Of a stretch of DNA of 7,181 nt, positions 1-5,488 are shown one piece after another. Source of the DNA: Thermococci archaeon (GTDB taxonomy: Archaea > Methanobacteriota_B > Thermococci > Thermococcales > Thermococcaceae); assembly GCA_003660485.1 (NCBI GenBank), contig QMUI01000039.1, forward strand, positions 1-7,181, given 5' to 3'. The position numbers and the translations under genes were made by a program. The number at the start of each line of letters is the position of its first letter. Position 1 is the first letter of the stretch. Below the pieces are notes generated by a model that was not told the DNA's origin, made no database searches, and worked only from the letters and a program-made list of their open reading frames with translations.

Positions 1-1338
1 GATCCTTTGTGGATACTCCACATGAGTGTTGTTGCTTAGGAACTCCATTAAGCTTGGAAGGAGCCACTTCCTTAGTGCACTCCACTTCTGGCTTATTGGA
101 TTTGCTATCTCGACTATGTCTTCCTCTGGAATGTTCATCTTTGTGAACTGAACTTCCTTATTAGTTAAGTTGAACGTCATGATCTCCTGTAAGCCAAAGC
201 CGACCATTAAATCCCTTATTGCATCTTCGAAGTCCTTAAAGGGATCTCCTCTTCCCTGAACCGCCAGCTTTGGTTCCTCCGGCTCTATGTTATTGTAGCC
301 GTAGGCTATGAGAACATCCTCCAGGACGTCCCTAGCATGCATTATGTCATCTCTGAACGCCGGATACTTAAGCTTGGCCTTTCCGCCCTCGATTTCCACA
401 GAGTACATCATCCTCCTGAGGAGCTCCTTTATCTCCTCATCCTTCAAATCAAGACCGGAGAGCTTCCTTATGTAACTAAGGTCAACTTCGAACTCTCTCG
501 GGGTTAAGTCCGGGGTTTCTATCTCGAAGTCCTTGTATACAACTTTAACGCTCTTGATCCTTCCTCCTCTCTCCGCCAATGCTGTTACCATAACGTTTAA
601 GGCCAGCATTATCTTCTTTAGATCCCATCCAGTAACATCTATGAAAACATTCTTAGTTTCTTCAGTTACCCTTCCCGTATACTCCGAGTTTATTATCGGG
701 GGCATTGAGAGAACGTTCCCTTTGGAATCAACAAGTAATGGATAATAGGGTTTGCCCCTGATTAAGTGCCCATACTCCTTACCTTTCTCGTGCTTCTCCA
801 AGACTTCTTCAAGGGTTAGCTCCTCAGTGAACCCCAGGGGAACAAACTTCTCACTTCTCTCTGCGGCCCTGTAATAAATTGGGGGCTTAACTTTGTCAAA
901 GTCAAAGACTCCTATCGCTACTTCCCTTCTCCTCCTCCCAAAGGTTAAGGCTACCTTCTCCTGGAGTTGGATTAGTTGACTCAGTGAATCTTCGTCAAAC
1001 TCCAGCCCCTCCACTATGGCGTAAACACCGTACGGCCTTACATCCTTGAGCTTTTCATCAACGTAAACTACAACGTCGCTCTTCTCAACTTTGTACTCAG
1101 GAAGCCCCTTCTGGATGCCTAGGGCAAATCTTATCTGCCTAGCAACACCCTCCGCACTCCACAGGTCGGGTCTGTTCGTGTCCTTTGAATCAAGCTTGAA
1201 GTAAACCTTTCCATTCTCTTCCCAAACATCGTCAAGCTCACACTTTGCATATAAAACTAAGTCTTCCCACTCCTCGATGCTGAACTCCCTTCCTATGAGC
1301 CTTTCCAAATCGGATTTTGAAACATCGAACTTTGGCAT
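1..1338 (-). CDS. pheT: Phenylalanyl-tRNA synthetase beta subunit, C-terminus cut by window edge
   Basis: The beta subunit of the cytoplasmic (alpha-beta)2 synthetase that charges tRNA-Phe; it carries the editing and tRNA-recognition domains. Reading the minus strand from ATG at 1338-1336 gives 446 codons without a stop (start MPKFDVSKSDLERLIG), still open at base 1. Archaeal PheT is usually about 550 residues, so roughly the last 100 lie outside the window. The N-terminal half holds the B1 and B3/B4 region (KDTNRPDLWSAEG near residues 52-64, GVFDFDKVKPPIYYR in the middle). The B5 domain is near residues 300-355 (YPAFRDDMMHARDVLEDVL, then AYGYNNI). The core-like domain begins near 380 (GFGLQEIMTFNL) and reaches SNNTHVEYPQRI at the edge. 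The start is preceded by GGGGGTGATAAT, a near-perfect archaeal Shine-Dalgarno. pheS lies 58 bases upstream on the same strand, so the two are probably co-transcribed. The assignment is firm; only completeness is open. Confidence 0.97.
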   Translation of the reverse strand, partial: MPKFDVSKSDLERLIGREFSIEEWEDLVLYAKCELDDVWEENGKVYFKLDSKDTNRPDLWSAEGVARQIRFALGIQKGLPEYKVEKSDVVVYVDEKLKDVRPYGVYAIVEGLEFDEDSLSQLIQLQEKVALTFGRRRREVAIGVFDFDKVKPPIYYRAAERSEKFVPLGFTEELTLEEVLEKHEKGKEYGHLIRGKPYYPLLVDSKGNVLSMPPIINSEYTGRVTEETKNVFIDVTGWDLKKIMLALNVMVTALAERGGRIKSVKVVYKDFEIETPDLTPREFEVDLSYIRKLSGLDLKDEEIKELLRRMMYSVEIEGGKAKLKYPAFRDDIMHARDVLEDVLIAYGYNNIEPEEPKLAVQGRGDPFKDFEDAIRDLMVGFGLQEIMTFNLTNKEVQFTKMNIPEEDIVEIANPISQKWSALRKWLLPSLMEFLSNNTHVEYPQRI

Positions 1339-1356
1339 ATTATCACCCCCTTTGTG

Positions 1357-1394
1357 GGCTGGAAGCCTCGCCCTTTAGGACGGGGAAGAGGTCA
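1357..1394 (+). repeat. Hairpin resembling an orphan right end / omega-RNA 3' end of an IS200/IS605 element
   Basis: The 58-base gap between pheS and pheT contains an imperfect hairpin: CCTCGCCC (1366-1373), loop TTTA, GGACGGGG (1378-1385), with one mismatch (C1371/A1380) and one G-T pair (T1368/G1383). It is preceded by GGAAG (1361-1365) and followed by AAGAGGTCA (1386-1394). A short second hairpin, GGCT-GGA-AGCC (1357-1367), overlaps the first arm. From memory, the GAAG-stem-TTTA-stem-GAGGTCA arrangement is what closes the right end of TnpB-bearing IS605-group elements in Thermococcales, where it also forms the 3' scaffold of the TnpB guide RNA. No tnpA or tnpB is present here. It could therefore be a solo or decayed end, a small non-autonomous element, or an unrelated operon hairpin. 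Resemblance is by eye only. Confidence 0.5.
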
Positions 1395-1396
1395 GC

Positions 1397-2899
1397 TCAC
1401 CAGATTAGCCTAGCTTCTCTGAGCCACTTCAAGTCATAGCTGAATAGGTACCTTATATCGTCGATTCCAAGCTTGAACATCGCCAACCTGTCAATTCCAA
1501 TTCCCCAAGCTATTACAGGCTCCTTTATTCCCAAGGCTTCTGTCATCTCTTCTCTGAACACTCCCGCCCCTCCAAACTCAACCCAGCCAAGCTCTGGATG
1601 ATAGGCACTCAGCTGAACACTTGGCTCAGTGAACGGGTAATAATCAGGAAAGAACTTGACCTTCTTGGCCCCAGCTATCTCTATTGCAAATCTCTTGAGT
1701 ATCCCAAGGAGATGCCTGAAGGTCAAATCCTCACCAACCACAAAGCCGTCAATCTGGTTGAACTCTATTAAGTGCGTCCTATCTAGAACGTCTGGCCTAA
1801 AGACCCTCTGTATAGTGAAGTACTTCCCAGGAATTTGAACACCCTTAGCAAGTTGCCTTGCACTTAAGGCTGTGGCGTGAGCCCTTGGCATTAGCAACAT
1901 TGCCCTCTCCGGGCTCCAAACGTAGCCCCACCCTCTTGATCCTGCTAATCCTTTTTCATGAGCGGTTTTAACTCTCTCGACTAGCTCCTTGTTAGGGAGG
2001 TATCCCTTTTCGGGATACTTGAGCTGATATGTATCGGTCCACTCCCTCGCTGGGTGATTCTGAGGCTGGAACAGGGCATCAAAGTTCCAGAACTGGGTCT
2101 CGATTAAACTATCAACGGTCATCTCGATGAAGCCCATCTCAATTAACCTTCTCCTTATCTTATCAAGGAAAACCCTATAGGGTTGCTTTTTCCCAGGGTA
2201 GATCCTCTTAACTGGTGCCTTTATGTTGAAGGGCTTGAACTCAACTTCCTTCCACTTGCCCGTGGTTATTAGTTCTGGTGTTAGAATTGTAACTTCCCTC
2301 TTTAGTTCTATTCCTTCCTTCACGAGCTCTAAGCCCTTCTCCGTTATCTCAACGATCCTTTCCACTATCTCATCTTCCTGAACTACCTTTCTCCTCTTGA
2401 GCTCCTTAACTGAGATTACCTTCTCGACTTCCTCACGTGCGAGATAACCTTTTACCGCAAGCTTTTCGAGAATTTCGTCGATTGCCCTCTTTCCAGCTTT
2501 CTCCCCCTTCTCAGTGATCTCGAGTACTAACCCTTCAGGAGTCTTTTCAACTTTAACCCACCCCTCTTTTCTCAGTACACCGACTATTGGCTTTATCTCG
2601 TCTTTAGCTAGAACTTCCCTTAATTCGTCAAGTTTAACTCTCTTTCTCTCTTTCAGCAACTTAAGGGCCCTCACTTCTGGCAGACCTATTTCAGCGTACT
2701 TCTTCCCTGTATCTGTAAGCTTAACAACCTTTTCCCTTTTCTCTTCAAGCCTTACAAGCCCCTGGGATTGAAGCGTTAGAATTGCTCTCATAACGGCAAC
2801 TTGCTCAAGTCCCGTTGCCTTCATCAACTTCTCGACTTCTGCCCTTTTCAGTTCTCCCAGCTTAAGCAAGACCAGCTTTTCGTTGTAGCTAAGAGTCAT
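1397..2899 (-). CDS. pheS: Phenylalanyl-tRNA synthetase alpha subunit
   Basis: The catalytic subunit of PheRS (class II aminoacyl-tRNA synthetase), which activates phenylalanine with ATP and charges tRNA-Phe; about 500 residues, normal for the archaeal/eukaryotic form. Residues 1 to about 200 are a run of winged-helix units ([54 protein letters not shown]), the DNA-binding-like folds typical of this branch. The catalytic core follows: [19 protein letters not shown] (about 273-291), motif 2 [20 protein letters not shown] (about 367-386), [17 protein letters not shown] (about 423-439) and motif 3 GIGIDRLAM (about 466-474). I chose ATG at 2899 over an in-frame GTG at 2905. GGGGTG (2910-2905) sits five bases before the ATG, whereas the GTG itself falls inside that Shine-Dalgarno. 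It is the first gene of pheST; its promoter is shared with, or very close to, that of the divergent RNA gene. Confidence 0.97.
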   Translation of the reverse strand: MTLSYNEKLVLLKLGELKRAEVEKLMKATGLEQVAVMRAILTLQSQGLVRLEEKREKVVKLTDTGKKYAEIGLPEVRALKLLKERKRVKLDELREVLAKDEIKPIVGVLRKEGWVKVEKTPEGLVLEITEKGEKAGKRAIDEILEKLAVKGYLAREEVEKVISVKELKRRKVVQEDEIVERIVEITEKGLELVKEGIELKREVTILTPELITTGKWKEVEFKPFNIKAPVKRIYPGKKQPYRVFLDKIRRRLIEMGFIEMTVDSLIETQFWNFDALFQPQNHPAREWTDTYQLKYPEKGYLPNKELVERVKTAHEKGLAGSRGWGYVWSPERAMLLMPRAHATALSARQLAKGVQIPGKYFTIQRVFRPDVLDRTHLIEFNQIDGFVVGEDLTFRHLLGILKRFAIEIAGAKKVKFFPDYYPFTEPSVQLSAYHPELGWVEFGGAGVFREEMTEALGIKEPVIAWGIGIDRLAMFKLGIDDIRYLFSYDLKWLREARLIW

Positions 2900-2923
2900 A
2901 CTCACACCCCGAGAAGTGAGGGT

Positions 2924-2940
2924 CGAAGGTTTAAAAATCC
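2924..2940. promoter_or_regulatory. Divergent promoter core for pheS (-) and the GC-rich RNA (+)
   Basis: The sequence CGAAGGTTTAAAAATCC contains one TATA-like core, centred near 2934, that reads as a promoter on both strands. On the plus strand, CGAAGG could be the BRE and TTTAAAAAT the TATA box; start 26 bases downstream would be near 2960, exactly where the GC-rich RNA begins. On the minus strand, the complementary AAAAAGGA (BRE) plus TTTTTAAA (TATA) would place the pheS start near 2908, giving a leader of about 9 bases that includes its GGGGTG ribosome binding site. The core GGTTTAAAAATCC is close to its own reverse complement GGATTTTTAAACC. Spacing to both genes is good; activity and directionality are inferred. 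Confidence 0.65.
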
Positions 2941-2959
2941 TTTTTGGTTAAATTAGAAT

Positions 2960-3112
2960 GTCCGACCCCGCCCGGAGGCCCGACCGAGGGAGCGTGCCGA
3001 CAATGGCACGCCGTGAACGAGGCGACGTCGCCGGGCGGACAGGGCCCGGTCTCCGGGGCCGCCTGAGGGAGCCGATAATGGCGAACAATGAGGGCGGGTG
3101 GATAAACCGGGC
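2960..3112 (+). ncRNA. GC-rich structured non-coding RNA with two related modules
   Basis: An abrupt GC island (74% G/C in 2961-3100) in otherwise AT-rich DNA is the classic mark of a structured RNA gene in a hyperthermophile. Visible helices are: hairpin GCGTGCC (2992-2998) / GGCACGC (3005-3011) with loop GACAAT; hairpin GCC/GGC (3071-3073/3080-3082) with loop GATAAT; GGCG-ACGT-CGCC (3021-3032); closing stem CCCGCCC (2967-2973) / GGGCGGG (3092-3098); GGAGGCC (2974-2980) / GGTCTCC (3048-3054) with one G-U pair; and GGCCCGGT (3043-3050) / ACCGGGCC (3106-3113). These helices are not all mutually compatible. Both modules read GAGGGAGC - stem - GAYAAT - stem - GAAC. A TATA-like box lies 26 bases upstream on the plus strand. 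It is not recognisable as tRNA, 5S, SRP or RNase P RNA. It may correspond to one of the GC-screen RNAs described in P. furiosus (the hgc/ssc set, perhaps HgcC), but I cannot confirm that. The 3' end is approximate and the function unknown. Confidence 0.8.
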
Positions 3113-3751
3113 CTATACTGCCTCAATTCTTATCCTGTCCCCATCTTTGAGATTCAGGGCTTTTCTCAAGTTTACGGAGGCTATTATCTCCGCTATCTTT
3201 GGAGGATGAATCGTCCGCGAAGGAATGACTATTGCCCCCTCAATACCATTTATCCTGATTCGATAAGCTCTGACGTCTCCAAAAGTTCTTCCATTCTTTA
3301 CAAAACCTGGGATTATTATAGGCCGAGAGTTACAGAGCGCATCGAATATTGTCTTTGGAAAGATTACCTTAACGTTTAGGGTTCCTGGGTAGGGATTAAA
3401 TCCCAAGTACTCTCTTATCAGGGGAGAGTACTGCTTAACATAATAGGCCCCTTCCCCAATCCCGGAAACTACCTCGCCGATAATTATCCCCCTGTAAAGT
3501 GCTGATGATAACTCCTCGTACAGAGTTTCAAGTAACTTCATACCTTCATCCTTTATCTGAACCAATGTACCCCTTTTTGAGCACCTTCTTGAGATGTACC
3601 CCAATTCTTCGAGCTCATCAAGCCACCTGAGAACTGTCTGAGGAGAAACATTGAGCTCTTTAGCGAGCTCTCTTAGGGTCACCGTAATCTCCCTTCCTAT
3701 TGCTCCCCTCTTTGTAAGGTTTATTAGGAGGGATAGGGTTTTAAGTTTCAT
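3113..3751 (-). CDS. ribK: CTP-dependent riboflavin kinase with N-terminal winged helix (RbkR type)
   Basis: A 212-residue cytosolic protein with two parts. Residues 1 to about 85 form a winged helix-turn-helix ([33 protein letters not shown], 24-56, is the recognition region). Residues about 88-212 are the archaeal DUF120 riboflavin kinase domain, which makes FMN from riboflavin using CTP rather than ATP in characterised members (MJ0056). Motifs are GIGEGAYYV (97-105), the PYPGTLN loop (120-126), whose Thr and Asn bind Mg in MJ0056 as I recall, and the C-terminal [20 protein letters not shown] (171-190). HTH-plus-kinase fusions of this type act as FMN/riboflavin-responsive regulators (RbkR) in other archaea; a regulatory role here is by analogy. 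The ATG overlaps the endonuclease V stop as ATGA, with GGGGAGGATAAA just before it, so translation is probably coupled. The stop abuts the 3' end of the convergent GC-rich RNA. Confidence 0.93.
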   Translation of the reverse strand: MKLKTLSLLINLTKRGAIGREITVTLRELAKELNVSPQTVLRWLDELEELGYISRRCSKRGTLVQIKDEGMKLLETLYEELSSALYRGIIIGEVVSGIGEGAYYVKQYSPLIREYLGFNPYPGTLNVKVIFPKTIFDALCNSRPIIIPGFVKNGRTFGDVRAYRIRINGIEGAIVIPSRTIHPPKIAEIIASVNLRKALNLKDGDRIRIEAV

Positions 3752-4299
3752 TTTATCCTCCCCTTTGACAATTTATCTGCTAATTTTAAGGGTTTTGGAT
3801 AGCCTGTTTCATCGAGAACTTGGCTAATCACTTCAATGGCATCTTTAAGGGTTACTAAATTTCCAACGCTAACATATACTTTCCCTACCTTTTCGTAGCT
3901 TCCCGGAGGGATCCCCCTTAGGAGTTTCTTTGCGACACCTATCGTTGGCTTCTGAAGGACAACCCCGATGTGAGAGGCAAGACCATATCCACGGGGATGA
4001 GCCTTTCCATGTCCTTCTACAATTAGCACATCAAAGCTCTCTCCTTTAGATGCCAGCAAAATGGGCTTGGTTTCTCGAAGGAAGAAAAATGTGGGAATGT
4101 AGGGGAACGAAATTTCAACTTTCAATGTTTTCATCTTTATAATGTCACACCCAGGATAAGTGCATATAACAAAGCCTACCTTAGCTAGGTCTCCTTTATA
4201 TGAAACATCAACGGCAGCAATTCTTTCGACCTTCCTAAGGGGGACTTCCCTAACTTTCCTACTCAGCTTTTCCTGAGCTTTTGCTATTTTCTCCAGCAT
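3748..4299 (-). CDS. nfi: Endonuclease V
   Basis: Endonuclease V cleaves DNA (in several organisms also RNA) near inosine, the product of adenine deamination, one base 3' of the lesion. Deamination is fast at high temperature, so the enzyme suits this host. From ATG at 4299 the protein has 183 residues. Family motifs are AVDVSY (first catalytic Asp, residue 31), [12 protein letters not shown] (Tyr of the wedge; Glu76), [20 protein letters not shown] (95-114) and [10 protein letters not shown] (119-128). The third acidic position, Asp in T. maritima and E. coli enzymes (D110 of Tma), is Glu95 here. The C-terminal His of the bacterial enzymes (Tma H214) appears replaced by Asp (KLADKLS). Start choice: GGAGGAGG (4313-4306) lies six bases before this ATG, while an upstream in-frame TTG at 4326 has no such site. 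The gene overlaps the translin-like gene by 41 bases and riboflavin kinase by 4. Confidence 0.94.
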   Translation of the reverse strand: MLEKIAKAQEKLSRKVREVPLRKVERIAAVDVSYKGDLAKVGFVICTYPGCDIIKMKTLKVEISFPYIPTFFFLRETKPILLASKGESFDVLIVEGHGKAHPRGYGLASHIGVVLQKPTIGVAKKLLRGIPPGSYEKVGKVYVSVGNLVTLKDAIEVISQVLDETGYPKPLKLADKLSKGRIK

Positions 4300-4909
4300 T
4301 AATGGCCTCCTCCAGCTTTCTCTCAAGCTTCATATTTAGCTTTGCCCTTGTTAGATCCTCAAGTGTTCTCTCCAATATGTACCTTGCCTGATCCTGCTTC
4401 TGCCTGACGTTAACGAGACCTTTTGGATACTCAAGCGTTATTAGTTCTCCATATACTTCCTCCATAAACTTGTACGTTTCCTCAGCTCTCTCTATGTTCC
4501 CCTCCATTAGGCTTATCAGGAAATATCTCCTTAGCTCACCTATGAAGTCACCAACCCCTAGGATGTAATCTTGGGGTGGTACACCCAGTTCCTCGTAGCT
4601 TGGAAAATCTTTGTTCGTTAAGTAGTGGTGTAGTAATGTTGCCTCAGTAAACTCTTGGTTTGCGGTTTGCACGTGGCCTGTATAGTAAAGATCAGGATGA
4701 TTACTCAACTTCTCCCTTAGCATGGCCACGAGCTCTCCTGCTTTCTTGAGTCTCTCCTCAGCTATACCCAGTTCCCCTCTATGCATGGCCTTTATTGAAT
4801 CCCCACTCAGTCTCACTATCTCCCTTGTGATTTGGAGAGCTTCTTCCCTGAGGGAATCTTTCTCATCAAGCACTTCCTTGACCTTTCTTATTGCTTCTTC
4901 AATTCTCAT
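4259..4909 (-). CDS. Translin-family protein (putative RNA/DNA-binding, possible nuclease)
   Basis: A 216-residue, almost entirely alpha-helical, highly charged protein of the archaeal translin family (relatives of eukaryotic translin/TRAX, which form ring-shaped octamers that bind single-stranded RNA/DNA; TRAX-type members are RNases). Evidence: an N-terminal helical region (1-70) with many Glu/Lys; [13 protein letters not shown] (85-97); the family hallmark [21 protein letters not shown] (111-131); and [26 protein letters not shown] (161-186). Acidic residues in the right regions for a TRAX-like active site are Glu87/Glu89, Asp121/Glu125 and Asp173, but I cannot say that they align with the catalytic set. 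The C-terminus (about 195-216) is a polar tail. The ATG at 4909 is preceded by GTGGTGGTAAATC, a modest ribosome binding site. It is the first gene of an operon with endonuclease V and riboflavin kinase, and divergent from TFS. No substrate can be inferred from the sequence. Confidence 0.9.
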   Translation of the reverse strand: MRIEEAIRKVKEVLDEKDSLREEALQITREIVRLSGDSIKAMHRGELGIAEERLKKAGELVAMLREKLSNHPDLYYTGHVQTANQEFTEATLLHHYLTNKDFPSYEELGVPPQDYILGVGDFIGELRRYFLISLMEGNIERAEETYKFMEEVYGELITLEYPKGLVNVRQKQDQARYILERTLEDLTRAKLNMKLERKLEEAINAGENSKSSGKAE

Positions 4910-4936
4910 GATTTACCACCACTTTATCTTGAGATA

Positions 4937-4951
4937 ACAAAGTTTTTATCT
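4937..4951. promoter_or_regulatory. Divergent promoter core for TFS (+) and the translin operon (-)
   Basis: The 85-base region between the divergent ATGs (4910-4994) contains one clear AT core, AACAAAGTTTTTATC, centred near 4947. On the plus strand, ACAAAG plus TTTTTATC would give a start near 4973 and a 22-base leader that holds the GGGGGTGAG site of TFS. On the minus strand, GATAAAAACT in the same place would give a start near 4921 and a leader of about 12 bases for the translin-like gene. A second, weaker AT stretch (ACTTTATC, 4921-4928) is close to that gene. Positions follow the usual archaeal 26-base spacing; use in both directions is inferred. Confidence 0.5.
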
Positions 4952-4994
4952 TGAACGGCCTAACTTTGCCCTCGGCTAATGTGGGGGTGAGAAA

Positions 4995-5327
4995 ATGGTG
5001 AAGTTCTGTCCTAAGTGCGGGAGTATCATGATTCCTGATAAAAAGAGAGGAGTTTTCGTTTGCAGGAAGTGCGGTTATGAGGAGCCAATAAATCCTGAGG
5101 ATGCCAAGGCTTACAAGAGAACTGAAGAGGTAAAGCACAAGCCCGATGAGGGAGTTATTGTAGTTGAGCAGGATTTTTCAACCCTACCCACGGCAAAAGT
5201 TACGTGCCCCAAGTGTGGCTACCATGAGGCGTGGTGGTGGGAGTTACAGACTAGGGCGGGAGATGAGCCAAGCACGATCTTCTATAAGTGTAAAAGGTGT
5301 GGCTACGTATGGAGGAGTTACGAATAG
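4995..5327 (+). CDS. tfs: Transcription factor S (archaeal TFIIS-like transcript cleavage factor)
   Basis: TFS binds RNA polymerase and stimulates cleavage of the backtracked transcript, rescuing arrested complexes and improving fidelity. It has 110 residues, the usual length. Residues 1-28 form the N-terminal zinc ribbon, related to Rpb9, with Cys5, Cys8, Cys23 and Cys26 (CPKC...CRKC). A linker of about 40 residues follows. The C-terminal zinc ribbon uses Cys71, Cys74, Cys99 and Cys102 (CPKC...CKRC). The tip motif QTRAGDEP (85-92) carries the Asp90-Glu91 pair that enters the polymerase active site and drives cleavage. Because the DE pair is intact, this should be an active cleavage factor rather than an inhibitory paralogue. 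GGGGGTGAG lies three bases before the ATG stretch (4983-4991). It is the first gene of an operon with the small gene at 5309, PCNA and GINS51. Confidence 0.97.
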   Translation: MVKFCPKCGSIMIPDKKRGVFVCRKCGYEEPINPEDAKAYKRTEEVKHKPDEGVIVVEQDFSTLPTAKVTCPKCGYHEAWWWELQTRAGDEPSTIFYKCKRCGYVWRSYE

Positions 5328-5488
5328 AGGTTCTCAGGAGGTTGGCTGAAAGGGCTTTAAAAGATCTGGAGGAGGCATATAAAAGGACCCCTGATATAAA
5401 CAACGGAAAGACTTATCTATGGAGAGGTAAAGAAAGAGTTAGGCTCATGCTTAACATTCTGAAGGAGGTGCAGGAGGATGCCATTTGA
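5309..5488 (+). CDS. Small charged helical protein of unknown function between TFS and PCNA
   Basis: A 59-residue protein (MEELRIEVLRRLAERALKD...), mostly amphipathic helix with dense Glu/Arg/Lys, a short NNGKTYLWRGKERVR segment in the middle (about 32-46) and a final helix LMLNILKEVQEDAI. There is no signal peptide, membrane segment or recognisable domain. It overlaps the 3' end of tfs by 19 bases and the start of PCNA by 11 bases, which argues for a real, translationally coupled gene, as does the gene-dense setting. Most of it (5328-5477) fills the only space between TFS and PCNA. I chose ATG at 5309 with AGGTGT (5295-5300) upstream; an in-frame GTG at 5297 lies inside that site. I do not recognise the family. 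The location suggests a link to transcription or replication, but location is the only evidence. Confidence 0.75.
   Translation: MEELRIEVLRRLAERALKDLEEAYKRTPDINNGKTYLWRGKERVRLMLNILKEVQEDAI
5464..5470 (+). promoter_or_regulatory. Shine-Dalgarno of PCNA
   Basis: GGAGGTG, a perfect match to the archaeal 16S rRNA 3' end, lies seven bases before the PCNA ATG at 5478. It sits inside the coding sequence of the small upstream gene. A second GGAGG (5473-5477) touches the ATG and is too close to act. The strong site suggests high translation, as expected for an abundant clamp. Confidence 0.85.

Noticed and set aside
533..745. A 70-codon plus-strand frame antisense to pheT
   Set aside because: It has no ribosome binding site and is fully opposite conserved PheT sequence.
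2903..2905. GTG at 2905 as the pheS start
   Set aside because: It falls inside the GGGGTG Shine-Dalgarno that serves ATG 2899, and no other site lies upstream.
3021..3032. GGCGACGTCGCC perfect palindrome as a protein operator
   Set aside because: It lies inside the RNA gene and is more simply a 4-bp hairpin with an ACGT loop or part of alternative helices.
2960..3112. tRNA, 5S rRNA, SRP RNA or RNase P RNA as the identity of the GC island
   Set aside because: There is no tRNA cloverleaf or T-loop GTTCRA. The length and sequence do not fit 5S, and at about 150 bases it is half the length of SRP or RNase P RNA and lacks their conserved blocks.
2958..3209. An 83-codon plus-strand frame through the GC island (MSDPARRPDRGSVP...)
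   Set aside because: It is Arg/Gly/Pro-rich because of GC content, has no ribosome binding site, runs into the coding region of riboflavin kinase on the other strand and ignores the strong RNA helices.
3098..3379. A 93-codon plus-strand frame antisense to riboflavin kinase
   Set aside because: It lies opposite strongly conserved kinase motifs, has no ribosome binding site, and its composition is that of an antisense shadow.
4300..4326. TTG at 4326 as the endonuclease V start
   Set aside because: No ribosome binding site precedes it, and GGAGGAGG is correctly spaced for ATG at 4299; the extra residues (RESWRRPL) do not belong to a known EndoV motif.
4899..5138. A 79-codon minus-strand frame across the TFS start and promoter
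   Set aside because: It is a shadow of TFS, would cover the divergent promoter, and has no ribosome binding site.
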